A DNA stretch of 64,000 bases from Miscanthus floridulus (Eukaryota > Streptophyta > Magnoliopsida > Poales > Poaceae): contig NC_089598.1 in the NCBI RefSeq assembly GCF_019320115.1, forward strand, positions 25,778,657 through 25,842,656. Reading direction: 5' to 3'. Position numbers and translations under genes: made by a program. Under the pieces are notes generated by a model, which did not search any database, was not told the DNA's origin, and saw only the letters and a list, made by a program, of their open reading frames with translations. Every line of letters starts with the position of its first letter. Position 1 is the stretch's first letter. Below are positions 47,301 through 59,485 of this stretch, in pieces.

Positions 47301-48271
47301 AGAGACGGGGCACGGCAGGTGGGCTCAGCTCGGCCTCACCGTGGCGGCTAGCGGCGATCGGACTTGAGGCAGCGTCTATGCACTCGCTACGCGACAATGC
47401 GGCCAGACCACGTGCGCACGCTGAGAGGCAGGTGGGGGAGCGGCTTGCGCGGCCGCAATACCATTAAGGCAAGGTGACAGCGCGAGGCAGCCGAGACATC
47501 CCACGTGCGCACGGTGGCAAAGCGAGCAGCAGCAGCACAGCACGGCATCACGGTGGTAGTAGCATCCCACGACAGCGCAGCGGCCCGTAGTGCCAGCCGT
47601 AGCCAGCCCATGGCCAAGCCAGAGGCGGCCTCATCCAGCCACGCGTGGGCTGAGCCAGCATGGCGACCTCGTGCCCCCGAGACATGGTGACCGCGCCCAC
47701 TCCGGCCAACCAGCTCGAGAACATGTCGTGCATGAATTTTAAAGCGTCTATAAAAACTAAACGGTTGCTCTAGGGACCAAACCACCTTCACCATGTTCAA
47801 GAGGGCTTATCAGTCTACCAACTCAAGCTAAAAGATGACACCACTTCTTAACTCGATTTTACAAAATAAATTTCCAAACATGACATTGTCTTGCTATCAA
47901 CATACTTGAAAATATTCTAAATTTTTGAGCTGAACTTGATTCCAAATTGCATTTCTAGGCTATTAAAAATATTAGCTAGCAATGTTATTTTTGTACAGCA
48001 AGGATTTCATTGTCATCTACAAAGTTCGTATTCTAAACTTTATTTAAGTGCCACATATATGTTCTATAGCATTTTTGTTCAATAAAAATTGGTTTTAAAC
48101 CCTACTTGATATACATGAGTTATGGCATAGCTTCTCATTTAATATTTTTATTGATCATCTTAAGTTATAAAATTTTTATCCACGCATTCCATCACATGCA
48201 TTCTCACATAAACATGATGCTCATGACATGGTTTGGTAATTTGTTTAGGGCATAACACCGAGGGTGTTACA
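44324..48271 (-). mobile_element. Solo LTR of the gypsy family inside gag
   Basis: A 3948-bp LTR with ends TGTGGCAGAACCGCC and GAGGGTGTTACA and a perfect 5-bp target duplication ATCAT (44319-44323 and 48272-48276). The gag reading frame is continuous on both sides once the LTR and one ATCAT are removed (...GMVSNDD then EPKKETHED...). It is closest in sequence to the solo LTR at 26090-29815. Confidence 0.95.
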
Positions 48272-48598
48272 ATCATCATCATTGGAGACCATTCCATATT
48301 TTCCATTGAGATAAATCCAAATCTCATGGGTGAATTCCATATCCATGATTTCACCAAATATGTTATCTTTCATAGATTGATAGAAAATGTTAGTCTCTTG
48401 GCAATCGAGATGTAGGCATTTCTTTTACGCTTGAGTTGCATTCTTTCTATCAATCGCATGAGAAAAGCCCACATCTATGATCCACCACATTTGGGGGCAA
48501 ATAAACTTAAAATTACAAGTCATCCAATTTTTCCACTGTGTAAAGTGTGTGCCATAAAAAATATGTGGACACTCAACATCTAGCCCATAAGTCGCCAT
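48272..48598 (-). pseudogene. Copia gag, N-terminal part
   Basis: ATG at 48598-48596, 38 bases after the primer-binding site. The frame reads MATYGLDVECPHIFYGTHFT, WKNWMTCNFKF and IWIYLNGKYGMV, typical of the gag start of SIRE/Maximus-type elements. A TAA (in ATQA-stop-KKCLH, near 48427) interrupts it. It then reaches the solo LTR insertion site. The start agrees with the leader length expected in this lineage. Confidence 0.85.
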
Positions 48599-48635
48599 CC
48601 TCTCGGGTCAGTGAAGACCACAAATGAGCGACCTA

Positions 48636-48647
48636 GCTCTGATACTA
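48636..48647 (-). other. Primer-binding site of the gag-only copia element
   Basis: Minus strand, two bases after the 5' LTR end: TAGTATCAGAGC. One base differs from the initiator-Met complement TGGTATCAGAGC. Confidence 0.88.
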
Positions 48648-48649
48648 CG

Positions 48650-51080
48650 TGTAGGGTTGAGATGACGGACAAGAGGGGCGGGGGGTGAATAGTCCTTTCT
48701 AAAAACAAACGCGCCGACTAACCTAAACAAATGCGGAATTAAAAACTATCGGTCCAGCCAAGACTACACCCCTCTATCTAAGTTCACAAGCACTTTATAA
48801 AGATCCTAATTAGGCAACAAGGGTGTCGGGATATCTAGAGCTCACCTAATAAATTCTATAGCAAGGTCACACAAACCTTGCACTAGTACTTTGGCAACCA
48901 GGAGAGCTCCTACACAATCTTGTAAGCAAAATCACAAAGCTCCTAAGCTCACTAGCAAAGCTCAGTAACAAGGCTACACAAGACAAATTATAGAGCACAA
49001 AATACTTAGCTACACAAACTAAGCAATGTGACTAACAAGGTTACTAAAACCAAATTAGCCATGGAAGGGAGCTACTTCTATGCTACACAAGCAAGAAGGC
49101 AACTAGCAAGCTACTAAAGCTAAACTAGTCAGAAGAGCAACTACACAAGCACAATGTAAATGAAAGTAATACAAGCTTGTGTTTCGCGGAAAGCAAACCA
49201 CCAAGAAGATGAAGACAATGTTGACAGGGTAATTTTCTCCCAAGGTTCACTTGGTTGCCACCAAGCTACGTTCATGTTGTGTCGACCGCTCACTTGGTGG
49301 TTCGGTGGCTAATTGGCATGAGCCGCCAAGCCCGCACGTCGGGCACCGCAAGAACCTACCCTGAAAGTGAGGGTAGCTCAATGATATGCTCAACTAGAGT
49401 TGCTCTTCACGATCCCCATGGGGTGAGCACAATCCCCCTCACAAATCCTCCTCTGGAGCACCACACAATCTTCTCACATGCTTCAACGGAGTCACAAGCC
49501 ACCAAGCCATCTAGGAGGTGGCAACCTTCAAGAGTAACAAGCACCACTGGCTTGCAACTCAACCACCTTGTGCCACTCGATGCAACCTCATGATGCAATC
49601 ACACTAGAATCGCTCACTCACTCAATCAGATGATCACTATCAAGCACAAGTGAGTTAGAGGGCTCCCAAGCACTCCCCAAGCATGGACACTCAGTCCCAA
49701 GGTTGCTCAACCAGCCAAATCCCTGAGCTCCACCTCTATTTATAGCCCCTAAGCCAAATAGAGCCGTTAGAGCAAAACTACACTTTCTGCAAGGGCACTA
49801 GACATGGCAGTGCAGTCACCGAACATGGGGTGGCGGTGCCCCCAACGGTCGAATTCTAATGGATATTTCAACTAGCCATTGTACACCTGGCACTGGACAG
49901 GTAGGGGTGGTGCACCGCCCAGTGGTGGCGGTGCCCCTGATGGTGCTCGTGCCCATTTTCCTCCCTCTCTAGATTAATAGGGCAGTGCATCGGATATAGG
50001 GAGGCAGTGCCCATGGAGGTAACCCCCTTTGCTCAACACCAAAAATGCCAGCCTCGGGGAAAACACGACGGTGGCACTGGACAACACTCGACAGTGCACC
50101 GTCCATGCCATGGCGGTGTACACCGTCACATCCGGTGACCACCTCGACTCTAGCTGCGCTCTGCCAAGTCCAAGTGGGCACCGCCCTAGGGGTGGCGGTG
50201 CCACCAGACAAGGCACGGCGGTGCCAGCCCCCAACATGCTACTCTCGGCCTTGGCCAGACAGGCACCACCACAGGAGTGGTGGTGCATGGGATAGGGGGT
50301 GGCAGTGCCCCTAGGGCACCACTCCGAGCCTGATTTTGCCTCCTTTTCTTCACCAACTTCTTCACCTTTATAAATGTGCTAACATCACCAAGTGATCACC
50401 ACCTTGTGCACGTGTGTTAGCTTTTCACAAACATTTTTCTAAAGGATTAGCACTCAATTCACCATGCTACTCGATCCAAACATGTATGCAAAGTTAGATC
50501 ACTCAAGTGGCACTAGATGACCAATATGCAAACAAGTTTGCCCATCTTGATAGTATGGCCATCTATCCTAAACCCGGTCATGCACTTCACTACACAACCT
50601 TTGATCGGTGAAATGAAATGCCCTATTAAATTACCTTTGCCTTGCGCTTTCCATTCCATCTCCTCCATTGTTGATGCAACACATGCACCAACCAATCATC
50701 AAATGATATGATCCACTTCATATCATCATGTGACCGTATTGGTTCATCGATCTTGACTTCACTTGCTCTTCATTGTTGCCTTGGTCCATCGGTGCTAAGT
50801 CATCACTCAACTTGCCCTTCACACTTGCAACCGGTCCATCGAGCCACGCTTGTCTTGATCTTCTCCACCTTGATCACATGACTCCATGTCATGTCTCATA
50901 TGCAATGAGCTCCTTTATCACATGTGTGAGCATTGCAACAAATCTAAGCCATCTTCACCATCATGGCATGAGTTGCTCACACAAGTACCTATGGACTAGT
51001 CACCTGTGTATCTCACTCAAACACATATTAGTCCATCTAAGGTTGTCACTTAATTACTAAAACCAAACAAGGACCTTTCA
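48650..51080 (-). repeat. 5' LTR of the gag-only copia element
   Basis: 2431 bases with plus-strand ends TGTAGGGTTGAG and GGACCTTTCA. It pairs with 37122-39498. The GC-rich motif zone lies at 49800-50310. Confidence 0.92.
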
Positions 51081-52258
51081 GGCATGATATTCGACAGACA
51101 TGCTGACATTCTAAATGCTGTACAAGAAGACATTCCTGGTTATGGCCAAATACATCACCAGTGGTGCAAGAGACACCTTGCTCAGAATCTCATAAGACAT
51201 GATGGCACAAAGGATAACTTCAAGTTATTTGAGGAGGTGTGCAGGGAACTTGAGGTTAAGTTATTCAATGAGAAGCTAGACGCCGTGAAGCTAGCCACAA
51301 ATGCTAGTGGAAGATAGTTCCTCACTAGCTTGATGCTATCAAAGGAGAAGTGTACCCTTACATACGACACCAGAGGTTGGAGATGGGGCTTCATGACTAG
51401 TAACATGGTAGAGATGTTCAATAGTCTTCTCAGAGGCTACCGAGGTCCTCCCGTGACTGCTATTGCCTTATTCACGTTCCACAAGTTGAATGCTTGGTTT
51501 GTTGTGAGGAAAAAACATGCGAGATCTCTATGGATAGCGAGCAAACCTTGGCCACTGTTGGTATCTCAACAACTCTCTTTGTCAAACAAGAAGTCTAAAA
51601 CATAGAAGGGAGCATGTTTCATTCCTTTGAACAACGCATATGCGATTCTAGAAAGCGGTGGAACTAACAAAGGAGGTGAAGACCGTGGTGCTGCAAAGCA
51701 TAAAGTAATAATCAATGAGAACAAATGTTCATGTGGGAAACTAACCATATACCATAGGCCTCCCACATGATTACGGCTTGTCAGATTAGACATGTTGATG
51801 CTGAGCTCCCTCCCTATCTGGCTACTGAGTTCTCATTGAGAAACCTTATGAGCACTTGGAATCCTTGGTTTGAGCCTTTTCTAGACGAAGACCAATGGCC
51901 CTTGTATGATGGCCCAAAGTATGTGGTTGATCTTGGGTTGCTTTGGAATAGTAGAGGACCTAGGAGGCGGAAGCGGTTCAAGATGGACATGGACCGAGCC
52001 GCCAAAGGAAGATCAACCGTGAGTAAGGTCAGTATACATTTTGTAGAGGACACCCAACGTAGTCGTTGCTTAAAGTGCCATAAGTTGGGCCACAATAGAA
52101 GGAAATGTCCTAAAGTACTTAGAGAACAGGTATCCAATGTGTTTGTTTGCTTAGTAGTTATTAGAGTGTTATTGCTTGTCTTCTTATTAATTTTTTGTCA
52201 CCTTTTGCTATACTTGGTTTTTCTCATAGGTATCTATTGGTGTACTTGTTTTTTGTAG
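51081..52258 (+). pseudogene. Mutator-like (MULE) transposase, C-terminal part
   Basis: It resumes the gene cut at 37121. GMIFDRHADILNAVQEDIPG holds the second catalytic Asp, followed by WCKRHLAQNL, the RGWRWGFMTSNMVEMFNSLL block and a SWIM finger start CSCGKLTIYHRP. A short deletion at about 51765 shifts the frame and removes the next Cys of the finger. The new frame continues MITACQIRHVDAELPPYLA, YVVDLGLLWNSRGPRRRKRF and a zinc knuckle CLKCHKLGHNRRKC at about 52067-52110. A stop after ATNASGR (51315-51317) and one at about 51601 also break it. Knuckle and basic tail are usual for plant MULEs. Confidence 0.9.
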
Positions 52259-52383
52259 TGGTTACTAATGCTTTGTTTAGAAGTTGATAAAGTGTTGTTA
52301 TTTAACTTTTGTTACTTGTTCTCCTACCAATCTTTCATAATTTTTGTCATCAACACTAATGCTTTGTCCCTTATTAAAATACA

Positions 52384-52680
52384 GGCTGGCCTAGTTCCCC
52401 CTACTTGATCCATGGTTCGATGAGAAGCACTGGGTTTGGTTGATAGAGCAAGGAGAGGTAAAATTCAATTGCATCCATTTCTGTTAATTCAACAAATGTA
52501 ATACTTATTGTGTATTCTACTTCTTATGCAGGTGTTGAGCATCTTGAGGCCAATGACACATAGTCCGCTACCTCCATCTATGACATGCGGTACATGCCCC
52601 TCCTGAAGCATGCGAAGCTTGCTACCGTTGCTTGTGTCTGTCATCGCCAACCCAGCGGCACTGACAACGATGATTGATAA
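52384..52680 (+). pseudogene. Plant mobile domain-like exons after the MULE gene
   Basis: After an intron-like gap ending TTAAAATACAG, an exon reads LLDPWFDEKHWVWLIEQGE up to a GTAAAA donor at about 52459. After ATGCAG (about 52533) the next exon reads VLSILRPMTHSPLPPS and, after a one-base shift, YDMRYMPLLKHAKLATVACV. The 'L-R-P..H...P..YD.RY.p.L..A.L' arrangement resembles the start of plant mobile domain (PMD) proteins, which occur in grass MULEs and gypsy elements (family knowledge). Only about 70 residues remain before a convergent GRF gene. Alternative: an unrelated 3' exon of the MULE gene. Confidence 0.42.
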
Positions 52681-52689
52681 GTAGCGACA

Positions 52690-53226
52690 ACATGGTCATT
52701 CAAGGCCTACATCTGTACTATTGTCTCCTCCCTTGCCTCCTTCCTTGCCCTCTCCTCCTCTAATGCCCTTCGTGTCTCCAACCCCCATTTGTCAAGTCTA
52801 ACACCAATCGGGTTACGAAAACCACGCTGTCTAGCAAACTCACGCATGTCCTTCTTCCGCTATTTAACGAAGAGGTCGATGTACTGAGGTCCATCTCCCC
52901 TCTTTCGTGCAATTACTTGCCTCCCGTTTGGTTCATCCAAGAACTTACCTTGACCATCATAAGATTCCCACTTGCATTTCCTAGTGCTCTGTTGAAACAA
53001 AAAATTAGATCATATAAGTCTTTGCAAAAGATAAAAAATATGATTTCATGTTTTCCACAAGAGTAACGAACCTTATCATAGTCAACCATAAGGCCACACC
53101 AATGGCCTATTCCAAGCTCAGAAGGGACTAGGCCATAGTTGGCTTTAACACCACATTCGCACATGACAAGAGGTGCTTCGATGATTATCATTTCTTTCTT
53201 CTTTTCCTTTGCCTTTGGTGGCTCCG
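52690..53226 (-). pseudogene. GRF zinc-finger gene, copy 2, finger exons
   Basis: Exon 53226-53072 reads EPPKAKEKKKEMII, PLVMCECGVKANYGL and VPSELGIGHWCGLMVDYDK. An 83-base intron (GTTCGT...CAACAG, 53071-52989) follows. Exon 2 from 52988 reads TRKCKWESYDGQGKF, KRGDGPQYIDLFVK and, after a TAG near 52862, DMREFARQRGFRNP and an Arg/Glu-rich helix (ALEEERARKEAREE). The C-x-C...C...C-K-W-E pattern is that of the GRF-type finger. The upstream exons lie beyond a solo LTR at 57498-57860. It is convergent with the MULE gene. Function in transposition is unknown. Confidence 0.6.
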
Positions 53227-55692
53227 TGTAACACCTTTGGTGTTACAAACTTGCTTAGCACATCGGTTAAGGCCTTGGGGGATTTAGCAAAATGACTTTT
53301 CGAATTTTAACAAGTTAAAACACACATGAAATGGAAAGCAATTTTGGTAAACAAAAACAATATATAATGTATGTATAGTGCTTATGTAAAAGGATGAGCA
53401 AATAGTGTAGTTAAGAGTGCAACTTTAGATTTGGGAAGTGAATAGTGTTAACCAGAGTTTTGGGAGCTCAAACTTTGAATCCGAGCTCTGGACCTTCTAA
53501 GACTAAAAGGAAGAAGACAATGTCATCTTGGCGTTTATGTTTTAACTAAAATACTTAAGCACTAGCTCCATGGTTTTGTTTTGTTGGTTGCCTCTAGGTG
53601 AGTGCTTTAGCAGGGTGCAGCCTATGGATGAGTTGGGGTTGTTGTGGCATCACAAAAATTGCCCTAACTTTGTTAGAACGCGCTGTCGGTTTTGTTTTGG
53701 GCTTCAGGTCATCAATGGGCGTTCAACGCGACAATCTCATGTTGGCATCCTTCCATTTCCCTCTCTGGTCGCCCTCTAGGAGCGTGGTTTGCTTTGCCAG
53801 CTAGGTGTTAGTATCAACCCTAGGTTGGTAACTTTGGTTGAACCTCCACCAAGCTAGGTTTGAAGTTTGGCGCGCTCCAAAAATCATGCAAGCACGTGGT
53901 TCGGCTGTTTGGGCCCGGGGACGCGGTCACCGTGTCTGATGTCACACCATCATGGGCTACTAGCACTGCTGCCTACCGCTGCTACCATGCGCTACACCAT
54001 GCATTGGTTGGCCTACCCTGTGGCTATGACCACTGTCCCGCTGGCCAGCCATGTGGCCGACGGCTGCCTGCTGGGCCAGGCGTGGCCACAACCGCTCTCC
54101 ACCATGCGCAGGATGCCGCCGACCATGGCACTGTCTGAGCACACATGCAGGGCTACACCTTGTCTTCTTGTCATTTTGGTCATTGTAGCGCTCGCCCTCC
54201 ACCACTCAACCCACCTACCCAGCTCTGCCCTCGGTGCCGTGGCGTGACTTTCCACGTCATGAGGTCGCGCTGCCGCATGCACATGGCAACACAGGCACCC
54301 CCTAAAGGCTCCACCCAAGCAATAAACAACACGACCCTTGCCCTCGCTCATGCAGTTGTGTCCTCGTGCTGCCATGCCTTGTCGGGTCTTGGCCGGGTCA
54401 CCTCAGCCGGGGTCGCTCCTTGCAACATGGTGGTGGCAGTGCGCCGCTCTCCTTTCCCCTTCCTAATCATCAACTCAAAGCTTCCCAGCCCAATTCCTCA
54501 TGTCAGTGAGAAGCAGAGGAAGTTAGCTAGGCACTCCGTTCTCGTCGGGTCCAACAGTGGTCCGTCTGCAGCCAATTTCAGGTTTTGCTCGCCGCTGACC
54601 ACGAGCGCCGCTGTGGCCAGTGGGTTGGGGGTAAGTCCCAACCTGTGGGGAAAAGACTCAATTGGTCTTGTTTCTAGACTCATCTTGATCCCCTCTAGCT
54701 GGTGGTTGCATCAGGTTGGTCCAGGTTTCCATTGTGGGTGCGGTGACACATTGGTGCGGTGCTCAGAGTGCCACCACACGGCGTAGGCGCATGTGGCTAG
54801 ACCACCTCAGCAATCCCTAGGTTCAACCGTCACCGCAGCACGGTCAACGGTGAGTTTCTGATACTTCCCCGCCATCTCCACCCCTTTGTTAGGGCCCTAG
54901 CTCATTGGAACAGCCTTGCTGCCACCACGGGTAGCCGCTCACCGCTGCAGCTCATGTTAGTGTGTCCTTGAGTCCCTAACCGCCACCCAACGTTACACGT
55001 TTAGCCGTAGATGGTGGTCGGCCCCTTACGCCCATCGTAACAAGCCTAGGTTGCCCGGTAGCTGCCTTATGCCGTTGGCCTCCACGCCGGTGAGCGTGGG
55101 GATTCTAGGGACCTCTCCGTGGTGAGGATGAAAACGTCCGAGGGCTTGATCGCAAAACCACCGTCGGTAGAAATAGTGCACATAGCATTCACATTAATCT
55201 CTGAAAGCTTGGGGGCTTTTCTGCAAAATAGCCAACACGTGCAGGCGTCCCCGGCCTTGGGCCGTACTGGGCCACCGCGACGCGTGCGCAGCCATGCCCG
55301 CGCGGGGCTACTGGGCCGAATCGATGGCCACCGGCCCTTTTCTTTTTCTAAAGCGTTTTCTAATTTAGTTTTAAGGTAAACTTGTAAATTCAATATAAAT
55401 TTGTGTAGTTAACCAAAAATTGTGAAACTTATTTGTTAGGTTCCTAAAATCATGATCTATCTACTAGTATAATTGGTTCACATAGCTTCATAAGTATTTT
55501 GAAGAGTGATCTAATTAATTTTTGGTGCTTAATATTGTTAAAATATAAACTTATAGGAATTTTTGTGATAAATTGGTGAAAGTGTTGGCTCTGAAACTTT
55601 TATAGTAAATTCCTAACATTATTAGGTGCTCACTGTAATTTTTGTAGCTCCATAATACTCAGTTTGCTAAGGTAGCTAAATGAGTTCCAGTT

Positions 55693-55726
<34 letters not shown>

Positions 55727-57497
55727 TAATTGATAAAATGACAAAACACCCTGGGACTTTAAAACTAGAACATTTTCCGGGAAACCATGCCTTACTCGAC
55801 AACGTGGTACGTAGCCTAGTACGCTAGTCATTAGAGCTAGCTCATTAGCTTGAGAGGCATCAACGTATTTTCGTATTTAAGAGTTGCGGTTGCCGTTGGT
55901 TAATTACGTTTATGCATTGCATCCACATGTATAATAGGAACAACGATGGCTTCCAGAGTCATCTGGAGTAGCAGAAAAGATGGTACCTTGGTGATCGTGT
56001 CGCCATAATGGAATGCTAATCCTTGGTTACATCTTGCCTAGGCAAGCCCCGGTGCATAACCCCTATTTTTTGGCACTTTATGTTATGCTTGTGCATTAAG
56101 TTTAAAGGAGTTGAATGAAACCCACTTGCATATATTTATCCTTATCTTATGGGTCTTACCAGTATAACAGGATCATGTAGATTGTTATGCTATAGGATCC
56201 TGGTAGAAGTCGAGTGATTACCTGTCACTCGCAGAGAGATAGGAAAGTTGTTATTGTGTTATTATTATATTACTATCACATGGAATATATATAAATGGGG
56301 ATAATAATTGGAAGACCGGGCGGAATGGTACTTTTGGATCTGGACTTGGTTAAGCATTCGAGCGAGGCTCGGATTACACTTTTTTCGCCTGTGCCGATTG
56401 AGGACCGTCCATTGCTGTGGATGGTAGTCAGGTCATAGACTTATTATCCTGAGCACATACTTGCTTATGGGAGTGGGAAGACTTGTTACTCTCTTGTCAT
56501 GGGTTCTGACTCTTTTCGGACTGGCTTTTAGGGGTGGGTATTAGGTGGAGGTTTAAGCACCATACTGAGAATGGGTCTCAGGTGTTGGGGGCTTGGAGTC
56601 CAAGTTTGGACTGGGGACCTAGGGCCCCTTGATAGGAGTGGGACAAGTTGGTTCTGTTTGTGCCTGGGGTACAAGCGGGGCGTGTGTTTCGGGGTACCCA
56701 ACTGTGATACATTGATTCGCGAATCGCCGTTTCTTTGAGACTGGTACCAACTTGGCTATGGTCTAGCACAGTAGTAAGAACCAGAACTGGAAGGTGATAA
56801 AATCGTTCTGATTGCTTATCCACATGCTTGAAAGTAGCATAGGTACTTACCTAGAATGATTAGCTAAGTAACTAAAAACAACTGCTAAAACTTGGAATAT
56901 AAGGATGCACCATTAGTAAAGCTTCCTGCAAAGGCAATAAACCAGCAAGCCAAATAGCCTTACATATCCTTGGAGTCTTTTACCTTCTCCTGTCGGGTAA
57001 GTCTTGCTGAGTACATTCGAGTTCTCAGGGTTTTATTCCCCTTGTTGCAGGTGATAGATGGATGGTAGACTACTCTTGTCTATGGAAACCCCCTGGTGGG
57101 CTCAGAGAGGATTCTTTTCGCACTACGGTCGTAGTATTTATGTATAACCCTCACTTAAGGTTGTTATAAGAAAAGTTTTTATAAACCGCTATCATATCTT
57201 GAATAGAAATATTCACTTGTTAATGCTTCACATATCATTACAGAACTCTCTTTTCCGCTGAAACTCTGAATCACATGTTTACTTCCGCTATTGTATTAAA
57301 CAATGTAAGAAATGGCTAAAGATATTGTAAGCTTTATACTCTCATTTATGATCCTGAGGGAAAAATATTGATTTTCGAGTTCTCCCTTGGGGTGTGCTCG
57401 ATGAAACGGCATGATTTAGTGCACTATCTTGGATACTTAGTGTCTAATGGAAAACAAGTACTCTTGGGAGGGCATTAGATTAGTCGGTTCTGCCACA
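53227..57497 (+). mobile_element. Solo LTR of the gypsy family, opposite orientation
   Basis: A 4271-bp LTR in plus orientation with ends TGTAACACC and GGTTCTGCCACA and a perfect 5-bp target duplication CTCCG (53222-53226 and 57498-57502). The GRF open frame is continuous across the empty site (WAE then PPKAK). It contains an (AT)n run at about 55696-55724, in the same place as the microsatellite of the other copies. Confidence 0.95.
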
Positions 57498-57860
57498 CTC
57501 CGCCCATTGATTCTTAGAGCCATAGAGCCACTCCTTGAAACAACACTTAAAAAATCCAAAGCACTAAAAGAGAATAGATTAGTACACGCACATATAGAGA
57601 TAAACATTTAAATAGATACACTTTCTACTTACTTCATGCTTGTTGGGAACACACGAACTCCAACGTATTCTCAGGGTTTATCATAGCTCAATCTCCATAA
57701 TCGCACAGAGTAGGTTCCTCGAGTCGTCTAACTACGCTAGGTGCTTCTCCTTAGCCAGTCAGTTGGTGGGGGGGGGGTTAGGAGGAGGTGGAACCCACCG
57801 CTTGAAGTGCTCACGTCGATGTCTCCCTCTTCACCAAACATCAAAAAGGAGGTACCTTGG
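57498..57860 (-). pseudogene. GRF zinc-finger gene, copy 2, upstream exons
   Basis: Next to the solo LTR, an exon start (acceptor TTGTTTCAAG) reads EWLYGSKNQWAE, related to the WPLYDFQEYIYGPKSH block of copy 1. Further upstream (about 57700-57860) the minus strand encodes RYLLFDVW-stop, EHFKRWVPPPPNPPPTN and KEKHLA. This parallels the FPYDKDKSWSYDEFKHWVPL block at the left edge of the window. It contains a run of ten Gs at 57769-57778. Both blocks are badly decayed. Confidence 0.5.
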
Positions 57861-57864
57861 GTCA

Positions 57865-59177
57865 AACTTGTCTAGACCGTCTATCCACTGAAAAGAAAAA
57901 AACATCTCTCATGGCCCTACAAAATACGATTCTAACAAAATATTAGTAAACAGCTAATAGAAATGAAGAAAAAAATGATAAGGAAGTGTCGGTGTTTGAT
58001 GACTGGTAACTCATCATAGGGTTACCCAAGACGATGTTCGAAGGGCTTCAGCATATGCAGAACTCGACAACAAACACAAAAAGACAAACGATTTATACCG
58101 GTTTGGGCCCTCTTGTCGAGTAATAGCCTTTACATCCAGTCGGCGTGCAGCCTTTGCGTTGGATTGATTGGTATGATTGTGTGTCATGGCCTATCTACCG
58201 ATCTCAGGAGCCCTGCCTTCATTTTTATAGGCCAGGAGGCATGTCTCCTAGTCAGTTATAATGTAAGAATCCTAATAGGATTACAGGGTAGTAATGTTAG
58301 TAGGATTACATGTGGGGATTTCTAGTTGGACTAGATCTTCTCCCTTCCTTGCGGGGTACCCGGGGACTATATCTCACAAGCCTCGAGCACTGTATGGTTG
58401 AACTTGGAATTCCTCTAGGTCTTGTCGAGTAGAAGCAAGCGTTGTCCGAGTAGTTTTCTTGAGAGAAATCATAAAGTGCTTCTTGAAATCTTCGAGTGGT
58501 CTTTTCGGAAAAGTGCACTCACTAAGTGTAGCTCTCCGAACCTCTTGTTGTTTAGAAGCAAAGAGTTAGAGGTCTTGTCTTCCATTCCTTTTCGAAGAAA
58601 TTTGAATGCCTCCTCTAAGGATATATATCCCGTAGCCTACGAGCCTATAATTCGACTACTCGGTAGTCGATTATAGGATCTTGTAGACGTCCTCAAAGGT
58701 GCAGGCGAGTAACCCCTGAAGACAATGATCAATAACTGTTTATCATCGAATGGTTAAATGCTTCGTAAATTTGGTCTTCCATCCTTGAATCCAAGCCCCC
58801 GAGCGTAGCCAGAGTGAAGCTGGGTAAGCCGTGATAATGGCCGGCCGAGTAGAAGAGTCAGCATGTGCATCGTCTTGACATTTGACTTGCTTGTAGCTCG
58901 GACGACTTGCTGTGTAGTGGAGTCGGATCCCAAAAGCACGAACGAGTAGCCAAGGAAATTCTTCTGTATGTACGTGTCTGATACACATGTGCACGAGTAC
59001 CGTAATTAGCTTGGTGGCTTCTTGCATGATATTGTAGATCGGCTGTAGCCTTTGTTTATTTGCACGTGACCTTGCTTGCTTGTTGAGCCATTGAACGTGC
59101 ATGAATGCATGTAAGTCCTGCTAGCTTGCACGGCTTCTTAGAATGTACATGCGTACTCCTTGATTGCTAGAGACTTG
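57865..59177. other. Unclassified repeat-like DNA
   Basis: The stretch from TGTCGGTGTTTGATGACTGG (57987) with ATTTATACCGGTTTGGGCCC (about 58091) looks like part of an LTR or other repeat common in grasses. I cannot find its partner, its other end or any coding domain, so I leave it unclassified. Confidence 0.4.
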
Positions 59178-59473
59178 TGTGATAATGGTTGAAACGTGAT
59201 GCCCTCTCAGACTCACGGCTTCGTATTAATATAGCCAGGAAGAGCTTCTGGCATGGACGGTACAACAAGAAGAAGCTAACTAGTTTGGTAACTCTAGATT
59301 ACATCACAAGATTATATCAATTAGGAGATACCTATCCTATCTAACCGAAGCCGTGATACTTGCCTTCACCCTGCAATCCAAGCCTGAGCGCACAACCAAT
59401 CTTCAGGAGATATCAATCAACCATCAATCAACCAGATATTGCGGTCTTGTGATTCTATTGGATATTCTTAACA
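59178..59473 (-). repeat. Short 3' LTR of a copia fragment (left edge approximate)
   Basis: On the minus strand TGTTAAGAATATCCAATAG begins right after the purine tract ATTGAGGGAGGA (59474-59485). A TATA-like TATATTAATACG lies at about 59230-59242, and the end near 59178 (ATTATCACA) is chosen by the TG...CA rule only. Confidence 0.5.
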
Positions 59474-59485
59474 TCCTCCCTCAAT

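Larger units (their letters stand above)
37122..51080 (-). mobile_element. Non-autonomous Ty1/copia-type element with gag but no pol
   Basis: Terminal repeats 37122-39498 and 48650-51080 (plus-strand ends TGTAGGGT and CTTTCA) enclose an internal region whose signals run on the minus strand. There is an initiator-Met primer site at 48636-48647, a gag frame, and a polypurine tract at 39499-39512. The flanking 5-mers GGCGT (37117-37121) and GGCAT (51081-51085) match at 4 of 5. Once the nested solo LTR (44324-48271) is removed, the element is about 10 kb. No integrase, reverse transcriptase or RNase H block is recognisable in 39513-42790, so it would depend on an autonomous relative. Confidence 0.9.

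Noticed and set aside
57987..58700. A possible LTR starting TGTCGG
   Set aside because: No second copy, no primer site or coding region nearby that I can tie to it; left as unclassified.
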